From: Staphylococcus sp. MI 10-1553
GTDB lineage: Bacteria; Bacillota; Bacilli; Staphylococcales; Staphylococcaceae
Direction: 5' to 3'
DNA: 64,000 bases
NCBI RefSeq assembly: GCF_010365305.1
Contig: NZ_CP048279.1
Coordinates: 682,001 to 746,000, forward strand
In this document: positions 47,067 through 56,738 of the stretch, one piece after another
Position numbering within the stretch: the stretch's first letter is position 1
Layout of the letters: the number at the start of each line of letters is the position of its first letter
Program-made: the position numbers and the translations under genes
The notes under the pieces: generated by a model
Seen by the model: only the letters and a program-made list of their open reading frames with translations
Told to the model about the DNA's origin: nothing
Databases searched by the model: none

Positions 47067-47425
47067 AGTGTACGCAAATTTTCGTTGAGGTGTTACAAGA
47101 TGCTTCGAAAAGGTGTTGAATCAGTAGCGGTTCATGAAAGGCGATACAAGAAAGTTCAAGCAGAGTTAGCATTTTGAACGATCATCCGTATCAATGAGGA
47201 CAAAGCATTTAAATAACCATAGAAGTTTTTAGTTATGTTTATGCCTCCACAATACGTTCGATTAACCAGTGGTGTAGCGATGATGATATGCAGTTAGATG
47301 CGTGCTATAGAGATGAAATTTATCGCAATTTGATGAATTTTCATCAAAAATAGAGAACGTGCATATTATGTAGAAGATTGCATATCGTACGTATACACCT
47401 TTATGATAAGTAAGGAAACTATAAT
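47067..47425. other. Gap where tcaB would be expected
   Basis: About 360 bases with no intact gene. A short open stretch near 47267-47351 (SDDDMQLDACYRDEIYRNLM) ends in a stop and has no start or ribosome site. No thiamine riboswitch signature is visible before tenA. Confidence 0.4.
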
Positions 47426-47443
47426 TTGAAAGGTGTGTTCATG

Positions 47444-48118
47444 ATGAAATTTACTAAACGATTATGGCAACGTGTTCAACCAATATGGGACAGCTATCTG
47501 GAACATCCGTTTGTCAAAGGGATTGGCGACGGGACGTTAGATAAAGAAAAGTTTAAACATTGGATGAAGCAAGACTATATTTATTTGATAGATTATGCGC
47601 GATTATTTGCGATAGGTGTAACAAAAGCGACGGATTTAGAAATGATGACCACTTTTGGCAATTTAGTTTCTGGGACATTAAATACCGAAATGCAACTACA
47701 TCGTCAATACGCGGCGCAATTTGGAATTAGTGAACAAGAATTAGAAGCAACGAAACCAGCGAGTACTACTTTGGCTTATACAAGTTATATGTTGAATTTA
47801 GCCCAACGTGGTGGTGTAGAAAATGTCATCGCCGCAGTGCTTACTTGTACATGGAGTTATCACTATATTGGAGAGGCGTTAAATCAAATTAAAGGTGCTG
47901 CAGAACATCCTTTTTATGGTGAATGGGTAAAAATGTACAGTTCATCTGAGTTTACCGCGTTTAAAGAGGATGTCATTGCGATGATGGATCGTGTTGCTGA
48001 AGGGATGTCGGAAGAAGCATTGGACGCATTAGAAGAGATTGTCGTACATACGAGCTATTATGAATATATGTTTTGGGACATGGCAGAGTATTTGGAGACG
48101 TGGCCAATCAAAGGATAA
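47444..48118 (+). CDS. tenA: Thiaminase II family protein TenA
   Basis: 224-residue heme-oxygenase-fold enzyme, aminopyrimidine aminohydrolase of thiamine salvage. Features: FKHWMKQDYIYLIDYARLFAIG (substrate-pocket Asp and Tyr), catalytic Cys in AAVLTCTWSYHYIGEAL, and C-terminal YYEYMFWDMAEYLETW with the conserved Glu. ATG 47444 is 8 bases after AAAGGTG; ATG 47441 is also possible. Monocistronic and away from thi genes. Confidence 0.9.
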   Translation: MKFTKRLWQRVQPIWDSYLEHPFVKGIGDGTLDKEKFKHWMKQDYIYLIDYARLFAIGVTKATDLEMMTTFGNLVSGTLNTEMQLHRQYAAQFGISEQELEATKPASTTLAYTSYMLNLAQRGGVENVIAAVLTCTWSYHYIGEALNQIKGAAEHPFYGEWVKMYSSSEFTAFKEDVIAMMDRVAEGMSEEALDALEEIVVHTSYYEYMFWDMAEYLETWPIKG

Positions 48119-48296
48119 GTGAAGAAGTGAGGGGGCTGGGACATAGAAAATTTTAAGCCTCAATCCATTTAGAGATTTATGATTCATTAACGACTTTAAA
48201 ACCGTCGAAAAATGAGGGTGAATGGGATACAAAAAATGGATGCTATTGTTTTCTTGATTTCATCAACTTGCCCTCAGTTTCGCTGTATTGGGTCTA
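48119..48296. other. Intergenic after tenA
   Basis: Contains a degenerate GGGGGCTGGGACATA sequence like other terminator hairpins here but without a good partner arm. No gene. Confidence 0.4.
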
Positions 48297-48365
48297 AGAT
48301 TGCCCAGAAGGCTGAGACTCCTGAGGGAATGAGTGCATACTGTTAACAGTCACGTCTTTACTTTA
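48297..48365 (-). repeat. Dispersed element, tail fragment F
   Basis: AGATTGC followed by GAGACTCCTGAGGGAATGAG and TGCATAC corresponds to the inverted right tail of the element (compare copy C at 13177-13240). The remainder is missing. Confidence 0.55.
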
Positions 48366-48481
48366 AATAAGGACTAGTACGTTAAAGTACACTATTTCAT
48401 GTTTATACTTTATCTTCTTTGACTGGAGGGATGTTGTGTTTTTAGGCTAGTAGCATTAAACAATTGAAGAGCAATAAAAAG

Positions 48482-48533
48482 AAGTCGCTATGGAAGGTGT
48501 TGTTTTTTCTATAGTGACTTCTTTAATTTGAGT
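48482..48533 (-). terminator. Terminator of the membrane protein gene
   Basis: GAAGTCGCTATGGAA and TTTCTATAGTGACTTC form a long stem; read on the minus strand it is followed by a T5 run. Confidence 0.7.
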
Positions 48534-48536
48534 ATA

Positions 48537-49169
48537 TTAAAGTTGTTTGCGGATTTTTGGACGTCTGTTTCTGAAAAATAGACTTATAAAATAAAGGACG
48601 GTGGCAATAGCGGTAAAAATAATCGCATTATGAAGTGCGTTCGACGGTGAAAAAACAGTAGTAGGATCTACGTTGCCGATGTAAGGTGCAAGTTTTTTTG
48701 TGATTTCTTCAGCAGCACGATTAACATAAAGTAAGAAAGCAATAGGAATGAGTACAATCCATATAGAGATGACCCAATTGATGACTTTCAAAATGGTACG
48801 GTTAAAGGCGAGTGTCAAAATCGCAATAATAATATTAACCAGTACTAAAATGAAGAAAATATTAAGACCCAAAATAATATAATTGAGGGTTTGTTCAATA
48901 TTTGATGTATCGATGAATGATTGCGCTGTCAGTTGATCGGCAATCACTTTAAGTTTATCGAATGTGACATTTTCATCAAGAAAGCTCATTTTAAATAAAG
49001 TTTCGCTATACATACTATATGCAGCAATCGCAACGAGTACCATAGCGATCAGTGTCAAAATAAAGCTAACCCATGAGCGTCGTTTTTTACGATAATATGG
49101 ACTACGGTGGATAGGTTGGTTTTCAAACTGTTGTTGAAACTGGGGGTGTTGTCGTGTGGTCTCTTTCAT
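48537..49169 (-). CDS. Hypothetical membrane protein with four helices
   Basis: 210 residues, not recognised. A basic, glutamine-rich cytoplasmic head (RKKRRSW at 28-34) leads to helix 1 (about 34-52), an extracytoplasmic segment of ~45 residues, then helices at about 90-115, 128-150 and 185-200, and a basic tail RNRRPKIRKQL. ATG 49169 follows AGGAGGCG. No motif suggests activity. Confidence 0.7.
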   Translation of the reverse strand: MKETTRQHPQFQQQFENQPIHRSPYYRKKRRSWVSFILTLIAMVLVAIAAYSMYSETLFKMSFLDENVTFDKLKVIADQLTAQSFIDTSNIEQTLNYIILGLNIFFILVLVNIIIAILTLAFNRTILKVINWVISIWIVLIPIAFLLYVNRAAEEITKKLAPYIGNVDPTTVFSPSNALHNAIIFTAIATVLYFISLFFRNRRPKIRKQL

Positions 49170-49331
49170 ATGTAACGCCTCCTATATCATTGAACAAGCA
49201 TTGTCAAAATCTTTCCCTAATACAATTATGCATTATAGTACACCTAGAATCATATTCATAGTGCTTTTTTATCAAAAATATGATAGAACTGAGGTAAGTT
49301 CATAATGGGAAATGGAAAAGGAGATTGTAGG

Positions 49332-49667
49332 ATGGAAGTATTAAAAACACTGGATGCATATGAAGCGTTTGTTGCCAACTATCAAATCGCAGTCGTTCAC
49401 GTTTCGAGAGACAATTGTTCAGTATGTCATGCCGTTTTACCACGTATTCAAGAGTTAGTTGCACGTTATGAGGGTGTTGCGTTAGGCAATGTCAGTGCAG
49501 ATGATGTCCCTGAAATTGCAGGTGCGCTGTCAATTTTTACTGCCCCTGTCGATATCATATTCCTTGAAGGTAAAGAAATGCATCGTGAAGGCCGTTTTAT
49601 TGATTTAGAACGTATTGAATCACAACTTAATACGATTTATGAAGGCGTCAAAGGCTCAAATTTATGA
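49332..49667 (+). CDS. Thioredoxin-family protein with C-x2-C
   Basis: 111-residue thioredoxin fold. The active-site region is DNCSVCHAVLPRIQEL, a CSVC dithiol in place of CGPC, and the cis-proline loop is FTAPVDIIF. ATG 49332 is used, 7 bases after AAAAGGAGA. Small thioredoxin-like proteins of this type act in thiol exchange in the cytosol; the partner is unknown. Confidence 0.82.
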   Translation: MEVLKTLDAYEAFVANYQIAVVHVSRDNCSVCHAVLPRIQELVARYEGVALGNVSADDVPEIAGALSIFTAPVDIIFLEGKEMHREGRFIDLERIESQLNTIYEGVKGSNL

Positions 49668-49789
49668 TAATATGAAGATGATTTGTCGAAAACAGTTATT
49701 GCGATATGATGAATAACATATAAAATAAATATATAAGTAATGTTTTCAAGTGATACACTATGATTGTTGAGAAAAAGTGAGGGATACAA

Positions 49790-50692
49790 TTGAAACGAAA
49801 TGTCATGAGTAATTTAATGGGAAGATACTTGTCGCAACAACGTCATCTCAAATTTAAAACCCAAGCAGAAGTGGATGTTTTTTTAGAAAAGAGACGTGTG
49901 TTAAATCAATCCAAGCATAAACAGCCAGATCAAATTAATGTGAAATCGAATTTAATCAAAGATATGTTTGATGATATGCAGGTGTTTCGCTTTAATTTTG
50001 GTCATCATATTAAAAATAAAATCTTATATATTTATGGAGGCACTTTCGTATTTCAACCCTCTGTTTTTCATTGGCGGTTTATGGATAAGTTGGCATATGA
50101 AACGTTACACGAAATTGTGTTGCCGATTTATCCTAAGGCTCCTGAATTTACATATCGTGAAACCCACGAGGCAATTGAGCAAGCTTATCGTCGCTTATTA
50201 AAAGAAACAGAGCCTGAAAATATCGTCATTATGGGCGATGCTTCAGGCGGAAATATGGCGCTCAGTTTTGCGCAGAAATTAATGCAACAAGAAGAATTGC
50301 CACTGCCAGGAAAGCTTTATCTCATTTCACCTTGGTTAGATATTTCGTTATCCAATCAGGAGATAACTGAACAAGTGCAGAAAAAAGATCCTATCCAAAA
50401 TATTTTCAGTTTACAGTCTATTGCAAAAGTATGGGCCGATGATCTGGAGCGTAAAAACCCACGTATTTCACCGATGTATGGACCTGTGAGAGGATTGCCA
50501 CCTGTGTACATGTTTGGAGGCACGTGTGAGGTGTTTTATCCTGATATGAGAAAGTTAGCGGATTATTTTGAAGCAGAACAACAGCCGATTCATTTTTATG
50601 AATATCGCGATATGGTGACAGCATTTCCGTTGTATCCTATTGTTGAGTCGAGGAAAGTGTTGAAGCAGATTCGAAAAACGATTGATTCGTGA
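49790..50692 (+). CDS. Alpha/beta-hydrolase, HSL-like carboxylesterase
   Basis: 300 residues of the hormone-sensitive-lipase-like esterase family. Oxyanion region ILYIYGGTFVFQPS, where the usual HGG is YGG; nucleophile elbow IVIMGDASGGNMAL (G-D-x-S-G-G); catalytic Asp likely in YPDMRKLADYF region and His position near the C-terminus reads YRDMVTAFPLYP, where the usual His (DMxHxF) is replaced. That suggests altered or lost hydrolase activity. Staphylococci carry related genes annotated as lipase/esterase. Starts with TTG 49790 (ATG 49805 alternative). Confidence 0.75.
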   Translation: MKRNVMSNLMGRYLSQQRHLKFKTQAEVDVFLEKRRVLNQSKHKQPDQINVKSNLIKDMFDDMQVFRFNFGHHIKNKILYIYGGTFVFQPSVFHWRFMDKLAYETLHEIVLPIYPKAPEFTYRETHEAIEQAYRRLLKETEPENIVIMGDASGGNMALSFAQKLMQQEELPLPGKLYLISPWLDISLSNQEITEQVQKKDPIQNIFSLQSIAKVWADDLERKNPRISPMYGPVRGLPPVYMFGGTCEVFYPDMRKLADYFEAEQQPIHFYEYRDMVTAFPLYPIVESRKVLKQIRKTIDS

Positions 50693-50725
50693 TGGGTTTC
50701 ATATAGATAAATCAGATTGGTATAC

Positions 50726-51021
50726 AGATTGCTTGAACCGTGCTGCGCTAGGGCTGATCCCTTCAACTAACCAACGTTTTGATTTTACTGTTACATTTGT
50801 AGAGGAAGCATTGGTAGATTTTGGGAGTAGTACAGAAATTTCATGTACAACAAAGATTTCGTAGTACTGCCCTCGCAAGGCTGACTAGTCTTCTCAAAAG
50901 CACAAGCATTGAGAAGTCAGACAGCTACTGCGTTAAACAGTAGCGACTATCAAAATTAAAAGATATTGTTTTGTTTTCAACTTTATCATCCTTCAGGAGT
51001 CTTGCACGGTTTTTGCAATCT
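50726..51021 (+). repeat. Dispersed structured element, copy G (full length, ~296 bp)
   Basis: Ends AGATTGC (50726-50732) and GCAATCT (51015-51021). Contains the GGGAGTAGTAC / GTAGTACTGCCC hairpin (50823-50872), the CTTCTCAA / TTGAGAAG hairpin and GCTACTG / CAGTAGC. The first hairpin is degenerate. No coding capacity. Confidence 0.88.
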
Positions 51022-51341
51022 AAGGGCATGTTACTGCTGATTTTTCAAACGAATCTGTATCAATAGTTGTTGATATATAGCAAAAATGAATATGTTAGGG
51101 AGGGGCTGGGACTCAATTAAGTTTCCCGGCTTTTCCTATTTTAAGAAACATTTCTAGCTAAAGACGGTCTATGATAGGCGCATCATGATTATTTTTGGAA
51201 GCGTTCAAATTAAGCCGGCGTGCAAAAAACAAAAAACTTTAGTAAAATGAAATACATGAATAAACTATAAAAATTACACAGTTATTCAGAAAGTGAAATG
51301 ATGAACAAGGGGCCTTTTTCGAATAACAAGAGGGGGGCATT
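51022..51341. other. Intergenic upstream of EIIC-like gene
   Basis: About 320 bases with a GGCTGGGA-type hairpin at 51112-51138 and AT-rich promoter sequence after it. No gene seen. Confidence 0.5.
51112..51138 (+). terminator. GGCTGGGA-type terminator hairpin
   Basis: GGGGCTGGGA and TTCCCGGCTTTT can pair with one wobble, followed by T4. Confidence 0.55.
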
Positions 51342-52373
51342 ATGGATTTACTTATCGGTACAGCATTTTTAGTTTTAGTACTCGTCATTTTCACATTATT
51401 TACATATAAAGCACCTAATGGTATGCGCGCAATGGGGGCACTTGCGAATGCAGCCATTGCGACATTTTTAGTTGAAGCCTTTAATAAATATGTCGGTGGC
51501 CGCGTGTTTCACAATGACTTTTTAGAACAAGTGGGTGCTGCTGCGGGTGACTTAGGTGGTGTTGCCGCAGCGGGTCTGACGGCTTTAGCCATTGGTGTTT
51601 CGCCTGTATACGCCCTAGTTATTGCGGCAGCTTGTGGGGGTATGGATTTATTACCAGGATTTTTTGCGGGTTATCTCATCGGTTATTTAATGAAATATAC
51701 TGAGAAATACGTGCCAGACGGCGTGGACCTTATTGTTGCTGTGTTAATCGTTGCACCATTATCAAGAGCGATTGCGATGCTATTAACACCTGTCGTCAAC
51801 AATACACTCGTTAGAATTGGTGACATCATTCAAAGTTCGACAGATACTAGCCCAGTCATTATGGGAATTATTTTAGGGGGTATCATTACCGTCGTCGGTA
51901 CAGCGCCACTGAGTTCGATGGCATTGACGGCACTGCTGGGTTTAACAGGTGTTCCAATGGCTATTGGTGCGATGGCCGCGTTTAGTTCTGCATTCATGAA
52001 CGGGACGCTTTTCCATCGTTTAAAATTAGGTGACCGTAAAGCGACGATTTCAGTGAGTATTGAACCGTTATCACAAGCGGATATCGTTTCGGCCAATCCG
52101 ATTCCAATTTATATTACGAACTTTTTTGGTGGTGCGACGGCAGGTCTTGTCATTGCGCTTTCCGGTTTGATTAATGATGCGACAGGGACAGCGACACCGA
52201 TTGCCGGCTTTATCGTGATGTTTGGTTTTAACTCTTGGGTCTCTGTTGTCGTGTATGGTGTGATTATGGGTATCATTGGACTCATTTGGGGTTATATCGG
52301 CTCTATTGTCTTTAAAAAATATCCGATTGTCACTAAAGCAGACATGATTAAACGCGGCGCAACAGACGCATAA
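51342..52373 (+). CDS. PTS EIIC-like membrane protein (PTS_EIIC_2 family)
   Basis: 343 residues, about 9 hydrophobic segments, glycine-rich throughout (GAAAGDLGGVAAAGLTALAIG, ACGGMDLLPGFFAGYLIGYL, GMSSMAL-like TAPLSSMALTALLG, FFGGATAGLVIALSG). It fits the PF13303-type phosphotransferase EIIC family, which occurs without neighbouring EIIA/EIIB as here. Transport or regulatory role unknown. The ATG follows AGAGGGGGG. Confidence 0.8.
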   Translation: MDLLIGTAFLVLVLVIFTLFTYKAPNGMRAMGALANAAIATFLVEAFNKYVGGRVFHNDFLEQVGAAAGDLGGVAAAGLTALAIGVSPVYALVIAAACGGMDLLPGFFAGYLIGYLMKYTEKYVPDGVDLIVAVLIVAPLSRAIAMLLTPVVNNTLVRIGDIIQSSTDTSPVIMGIILGGIITVVGTAPLSSMALTALLGLTGVPMAIGAMAAFSSAFMNGTLFHRLKLGDRKATISVSIEPLSQADIVSANPIPIYITNFFGGATAGLVIALSGLINDATGTATPIAGFIVMFGFNSWVSVVVYGVIMGIIGLIWGYIGSIVFKKYPIVTKADMIKRGATDA

Positions 52374-52387
52374 TTGAATAACATGAC

Positions 52388-52427
52388 AAAACACTACAAG
52401 CAGTGACGAGGACTTGTAGTGTTTTTT
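52388..52427. terminator. Bidirectional terminator
   Basis: AAAACACTACAAG pairs perfectly with CTTGTAGTGTTTT between convergent genes. Confidence 0.9.
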
Positions 52428-52432
52428 ATAAT

Positions 52433-52909
52433 TTATGTGCGAGGAATACCGATTCGATGTCCCAATTGTTTTGGCCACTGAATCGTCCCTTGTGAGTCGG
52501 CATAGTGCTGAATAGCGTGAAAAATATCGTCAGGGAACACTGCTGGCCGCTCTGTTTTTCGGTCCATACCCATCATCATCGTTTCTGCAGTGGCCATGAC
52601 AGTTTCTGTTTCTTGATGAAGCAGCTCTAAAAAGAAATGTGTACGTTTGACATCATAATCATAAATTTGGACTTTAATGTAAAAGGGTGTATCGCGCTTC
52701 AGTTCTTTAAGATACGTAATATGTGTTTCTAAAGTGAAAACAGTGTAGTCTCGACGGTCGCGTTCTGCTGTCGTTAAACCAATGGCATCATGAAAATGAT
52801 TGATGGCTGAACTGAAAAGTCTTGCATAAACAGCATCATTCATATGACCATTGTGATCAATCCAGTCATTTTCTACGCGATATGTATCATAAAAAGGGTA
52901 ATCTAACAT
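52433..52909 (-). CDS. Hotdog-fold acyl-CoA thioesterase
   Basis: 158 residues, 4HBT-type hotdog domain. VENDWIDHNGHMNDAVYARLF holds the catalytic Asp-x-x-Gly-His pattern of YbgC/FadM-like thioesterases, then THITYLKELKRDTPFYIKVQI and FFLELLHQETETVMATAE. ATG 52909 is selected because AGAGGTGGG lies directly upstream. Such enzymes hydrolyse acyl-CoAs, and relatives next to carnitine genes act on betainyl-CoA; there is no such context here. Confidence 0.82.
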   Translation of the reverse strand: MLDYPFYDTYRVENDWIDHNGHMNDAVYARLFSSAINHFHDAIGLTTAERDRRDYTVFTLETHITYLKELKRDTPFYIKVQIYDYDVKRTHFFLELLHQETETVMATAETMMMGMDRKTERPAVFPDDIFHAIQHYADSQGTIQWPKQLGHRIGIPRT

Positions 52910-53090
52910 AGGCCCACCTCTTTGCTTTATTTGTTCATCAGTATACCGCAAAAAGTTGAAGAGGTGAAACAGTGTGAAATAACCATATTTGACGTTTTAA
53001 AAAATGTTGATTTTCAAGAAAATACTTTATGTCGGCACTGAATATGATATAGTCAAATTAATCAACCAATGATGAGGGGTTTTAAAGGTA

Positions 53091-54122
53091 ATGACGAATA
53101 AAAGAGAACAAAGAAAAAATGAACATGTACGATTAGCACTCGCGCAAAGTGATACGCTACAATCAGATTTTGATCGAATTCAATTTGTTCATCATGCGAT
53201 ACCGGAAATGGATGTAGATGAGGTGACACTGTTGCCTAACTTTAAAGCACTCCAAATGTCACACGTCCTCTATATTAATGCAATGACAGGTGGCTCTGAA
53301 TGGACGGCAAAAACGAATGAACAATTGGCTCTAGTCGCTAAAGCTACACAAATTCCAATGGCTGTAGGGAGTATGCGCGGCGCGTTAAAAAATCCAGCTG
53401 TACGTCATTCTTATGCAGTGGCTCGTGAACAGTATCCAGACGGTTCGATTTGGGCGAATGTTAGTGCTGACGTGACGTTGGAAGAAGCACAAGCTGCGAT
53501 TGAGATGATTCAAGCCAATGCGCTACAAATTCATGTCAACGCGCCACAAGAGTTAGTAATGCCAGAGGGAAATCGACAATTCAAACATTGGTTGACCCGA
53601 ATCAGTGAAATTGTTAAAGGCGTTGATGTGCCTGTCATTGTGAAAGAAGTAGGCTTTGGGATGAGCTATGACACGATACAACAACTCATCGATGTAGGTG
53701 TGACTTATGTTGACATTAGTGGTCATGGTGGGACGAACTTTATCTCAATAGAAAATGAACGTCGCCAATTTAAAGATATGGGTTATTTAAAAGACTGGGG
53801 GCAATCGACAGTCGTTTCATTATTAGAAGCTCGAAATTTGAGCAGTCGTGTACATGTACTCGCAAGTGGAGGGATACGTCACCCGCTTGATGCGATTAAA
53901 GCATTACGTTTAGGCGCTGAAGCAGTGGGCATGTCGCGGCCGATTTTAAAGATGCTTCATGAAGAAGGCGTTGAAGCGACGATTGAATATGTAGAAGATT
54001 TTAAAACACAAATGGCCTACATTATGACTATATTGAATGCCAAAAATATAACAGAATTACGTCAGGCTGCGATTGTGTTTGATCCGTATTTAAAAAACTG
54101 GATACAACAGCGTCAATTGTAG
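53091..54122 (+). CDS. fni: Type 2 isopentenyl-diphosphate delta-isomerase
   Basis: 343-residue FMN-dependent isomerase interconverting IPP and DMAPP, needed in the mevalonate pathway used by staphylococci. FMN/NADPH motifs: INAMTGGSEWTAKTNEQLA, MAVGSMRGAL, HVNAPQELVMPEG, DISGHGGTNFI and ASGGIRHPLDAIKALRLGA. Full length. GAGGGGTT precedes the ATG. Monocistronic with a strong terminator. Confidence 0.95.
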   Translation: MTNKREQRKNEHVRLALAQSDTLQSDFDRIQFVHHAIPEMDVDEVTLLPNFKALQMSHVLYINAMTGGSEWTAKTNEQLALVAKATQIPMAVGSMRGALKNPAVRHSYAVAREQYPDGSIWANVSADVTLEEAQAAIEMIQANALQIHVNAPQELVMPEGNRQFKHWLTRISEIVKGVDVPVIVKEVGFGMSYDTIQQLIDVGVTYVDISGHGGTNFISIENERRQFKDMGYLKDWGQSTVVSLLEARNLSSRVHVLASGGIRHPLDAIKALRLGAEAVGMSRPILKMLHEEGVEATIEYVEDFKTQMAYIMTILNAKNITELRQAAIVFDPYLKNWIQQRQL

Positions 54123-54130
54123 TCGAACAT

Positions 54131-54175
54131 AGGAACGAATGGAGGCGTCATTACGCCGTCATCCGTTCCTTTTTA
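54131..54175 (+). terminator. Terminator after fni
   Basis: AGGAACG...GGCG pairs with CGCC...CGTTCCT over a 17-base arm with few mismatches, then TTTTT. Confidence 0.85.
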
Positions 54176-54247
54176 ATGCGGTTAACGGGTGTGTTCAAAA
54201 ATCATTTCAAATTTTCATTGCGTTGATGGAAGTATTTATTATATACT

Positions 54248-54272
54248 GTAAAACGTAATTATTACGATTTTT
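54248..54272. promoter_or_regulatory. Zur box upstream of CobW GTPase gene
   Basis: CGTAAT-T-ATTACG (54254-54266) is the invariant core of Gram-positive Zur boxes, flanked by TAAAA and ATTTTTA as in the full consensus. It lies 29 bases before the start codon, over the likely promoter. Confidence 0.8.
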
Positions 54273-54294
54273 AACGAGATGAGGAGGGCTATAT

Positions 54295-55500
54295 ATGGGG
54301 AAAATCCCAGTAACGGTACTAAGTGGGTATTTAGGATCAGGTAAGACGACTTTACTGAATCATATTTTAAACAATCGCGAGGGAAGAAGAATTGCTGTCA
54401 TTGTGAATGATATGAGTGAGGTGAATATTGATAAAGATCTTGTCGCTGAAGGAGGGGGCCTTTCGCGTACAGATGAAAAACTAGTTGAACTTTCTAATGG
54501 CTGTATTTGTTGTACATTGCGCGATGATTTATTAAAAGAGGTTGAACGTATCGTCAAGCGTGGTGGCATTGATCAAATCGTTATTGAATCGACAGGAATT
54601 TCTGAACCAGTTCCTGTAGCGCAAACATTTTCTTACGTGGACGAAGCGCTAGGTATTGATTTAACAGAGATTTGTCGTCTCGATACGATGGTGACAGTTG
54701 TCGATGCAAACCGATTTATTAAAGACTATCAATCTGGAGACATGCTGTTAGATCGAGATCAAGCGGTCGGTGAAGATGACGAACGTACGATTGCAGATTT
54801 ACTCATTGATCAAATCGAATTTTGCGATGTGCTCATATTGAATAAAATCGACTTAGTGAGTGAAGAAGAGGCGAATCGTTTAGAAGCGATGTTGCGTAAG
54901 TTACAACCGACTGCGAAATTTATACGCACGGTCAATGCAGCAGTCAACATTGATGAAGTATTAGAGACTGGACGCTTTAATTTTGAAGCGTCGAGTCAAT
55001 CAGCAGGGTGGTTGAAAGAACTTGAAGCAGGTGGTCATGCCACACATACACCTGAAACTGAAGAATATGGCATTTCGTCATTTGTGTATCGCCGACGTTT
55101 GCCATTTCACGCAGAACGCTTCAATACTTTTCTTGAAAATATGTCTGAATCCATTGTGCGTGCGAAAGGAATCGCTTGGTTAGCACAATATAACAATGTC
55201 GCATGCCTCGTTTCTCAAGCAGGAACAGCTGTGGATATTCATCCTGTGACATTTTGGGTAGCAAGCATGCCAAAAGCTGAACGTGCAGCGATTTTACAAG
55301 AAAGACCTGATGTGCGTGCAGATTGGGATCCTGAATATGGTGATCGTCATACACAACTCGTCATTATTGGAATTGATTTAGATGAAGCGGCAATTACTGC
55401 ACAATTAGATGAGTGTTTATTGAATAGTCAAGAAATTGATGCGGATTGGTCACAGTTTTCTGAGCCGTATGGATGGGAAATTCAACGCCAAGAAGCATAA
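54295..55500 (+). CDS. Zinc-regulated CobW/Zng1-family GTPase metallochaperone
   Basis: 401 residues. N-terminal G domain: Walker [16 protein letters not shown], the metal-binding [13 protein letters not shown] (CxCC), [12 protein letters not shown], and base-recognition LNKIDL. C-terminal CobW_C domain ([24 protein letters not shown]). These chaperones insert zinc into client enzymes during zinc starvation. The Zur box before it shows it belongs to the zinc-limitation response rather than cobalamin metabolism. Full length. Confidence 0.9.
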   Translation: MGKIPVTVLSGYLGSGKTTLLNHILNNREGRRIAVIVNDMSEVNIDKDLVAEGGGLSRTDEKLVELSNGCICCTLRDDLLKEVERIVKRGGIDQIVIESTGISEPVPVAQTFSYVDEALGIDLTEICRLDTMVTVVDANRFIKDYQSGDMLLDRDQAVGEDDERTIADLLIDQIEFCDVLILNKIDLVSEEEANRLEAMLRKLQPTAKFIRTVNAAVNIDEVLETGRFNFEASSQSAGWLKELEAGGHATHTPETEEYGISSFVYRRRLPFHAERFNTFLENMSESIVRAKGIAWLAQYNNVACLVSQAGTAVDIHPVTFWVASMPKAERAAILQERPDVRADWDPEYGDRHTQLVIIGIDLDEAAITAQLDECLLNSQEIDADWSQFSEPYGWEIQRQEA

Positions 55501-55528
55501 AAAAAGAGGTGCGCGCACCTCTTTTTTT
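55501..55528. terminator. Bidirectional palindromic terminator
   Basis: A perfect palindrome, A5 + GAGGTGCGC mirrored by GCGCACCTC + T5+, between the convergent GTPase and gltS genes. It touches the gltS stop codon. Confidence 0.9.
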
Positions 55529-56738
55529 ATGGTTTAAATATGTTAATGAATGTCGTAATAATCGGTACACCGAGTAAATCAACTAAGAATGCGCCAACAA
55601 TTGGAACGACCAAATATGCACGTGGTGAGTTACCAAACTTTTTCGTAATGGCATCTAAATTGGCCATCGCATTCGGTGTTGCACCAAGTCCATGTCCAAT
55701 GAAACCACCAATCATCACGGCTGCATCATAGTTTTTACCGAGCAAACGGAATACGACGAAAATTGAGAAAAGTGAAACGAAAATAATTTGACAAATAACG
55801 ATAACAATCAGTGGTAATGCCAAATTGTATACTTCCGTTAATTTAATACTCATTAACGCAATCGATAAGAAAATACTTAATGAAATATCGCCAATTTGAT
55901 TTGTTAGTTTTAAGTCGATTAAGTTTAGATTTGCAAATTCTGAAATATTACGAATAATCACCGCAATAAACATTGAAGCAACATATAATGGAATATTAAT
56001 TCCTGACCAATCACTGAATAATTGACCTAAATATGTGCCAAGTCCCATACAGAACAAAATGACTGTCGCTTGAATAAAGAATACTTCATTTACAGTAAAG
56101 TTTTTATGTAGACGACGGTTTATCTCTACATTTGAATAGTCTTTTTGAATCGTTTCTGCATTACTTGGTGCTAAGTCATGTTTTTTAATTAAGTAACGTA
56201 CTACTGGACCACCTAATAGGCCACCCGCTACAAGACCTAACGTCGCTGCTGCAAGTGCGGCTGTCACAGCTGAATCAATGCCGTAATTTTGAATCGTTTG
56301 ACCGTATGCTGCTGCATTTCCGTGCCCGCCCTCCATTGACATGGCACCCGCTGTTAAACCTAATAACGGATCAATGTTTAACACTTTTGCCATTGAAACA
56401 CCAATGACGTTTTGGAATGTTGCTAACACACCACAGAGAACCCAGTAGACAATTAACACTTTGCCACCGAGTTTTAATAATTTAAATGATGCCCCTAAAC
56501 CAATTGTCGTGAAAAAGGCTAACATAAAAAAGTTTTGGAAAAATTTGCTATCAATTTTGATGTGTAATACCCCAGTAGAAGTTAATATGGCAGAGATAAT
56601 CGCAAAAATGAGTCCACCTATGACGGGAGATGGAATACTGAGCCGATTAAATATTTCTACTTTATTTACAATAGCTTGCCCCACAATTAATAATAGACAG
56701 GCAAGAAACAATGTTGTAATACTGTTAAGCTCTAACAT
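55527..56738 (-). CDS. gltS: Sodium/glutamate symporter
   Basis: 403 residues, about 12 helices. GltS hallmarks: VIGGLIFAIISAIL, AGAMSMEGGHGNAAAYGQTI and MIGGFIGHGLGATPNAMANLDAI, the two pore-loop repeats. It imports glutamate with Na+. ATG 56738 follows GGGAGGAG. Monocistronic. Confidence 0.94.
   Translation of the reverse strand: MLELNSITTLFLACLLLIVGQAIVNKVEIFNRLSIPSPVIGGLIFAIISAILTSTGVLHIKIDSKFFQNFFMLAFFTTIGLGASFKLLKLGGKVLIVYWVLCGVLATFQNVIGVSMAKVLNIDPLLGLTAGAMSMEGGHGNAAAYGQTIQNYGIDSAVTAALAAATLGLVAGGLLGGPVVRYLIKKHDLAPSNAETIQKDYSNVEINRRLHKNFTVNEVFFIQATVILFCMGLGTYLGQLFSDWSGINIPLYVASMFIAVIIRNISEFANLNLIDLKLTNQIGDISLSIFLSIALMSIKLTEVYNLALPLIVIVICQIIFVSLFSIFVVFRLLGKNYDAAVMIGGFIGHGLGATPNAMANLDAITKKFGNSPRAYLVVPIVGAFLVDLLGVPIITTFINIFKP

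Noticed and set aside
47067..47443. Thiamine (TPP) riboswitch before tenA
   Set aside because: I looked for the conserved CUGAGA and related blocks and did not see them.
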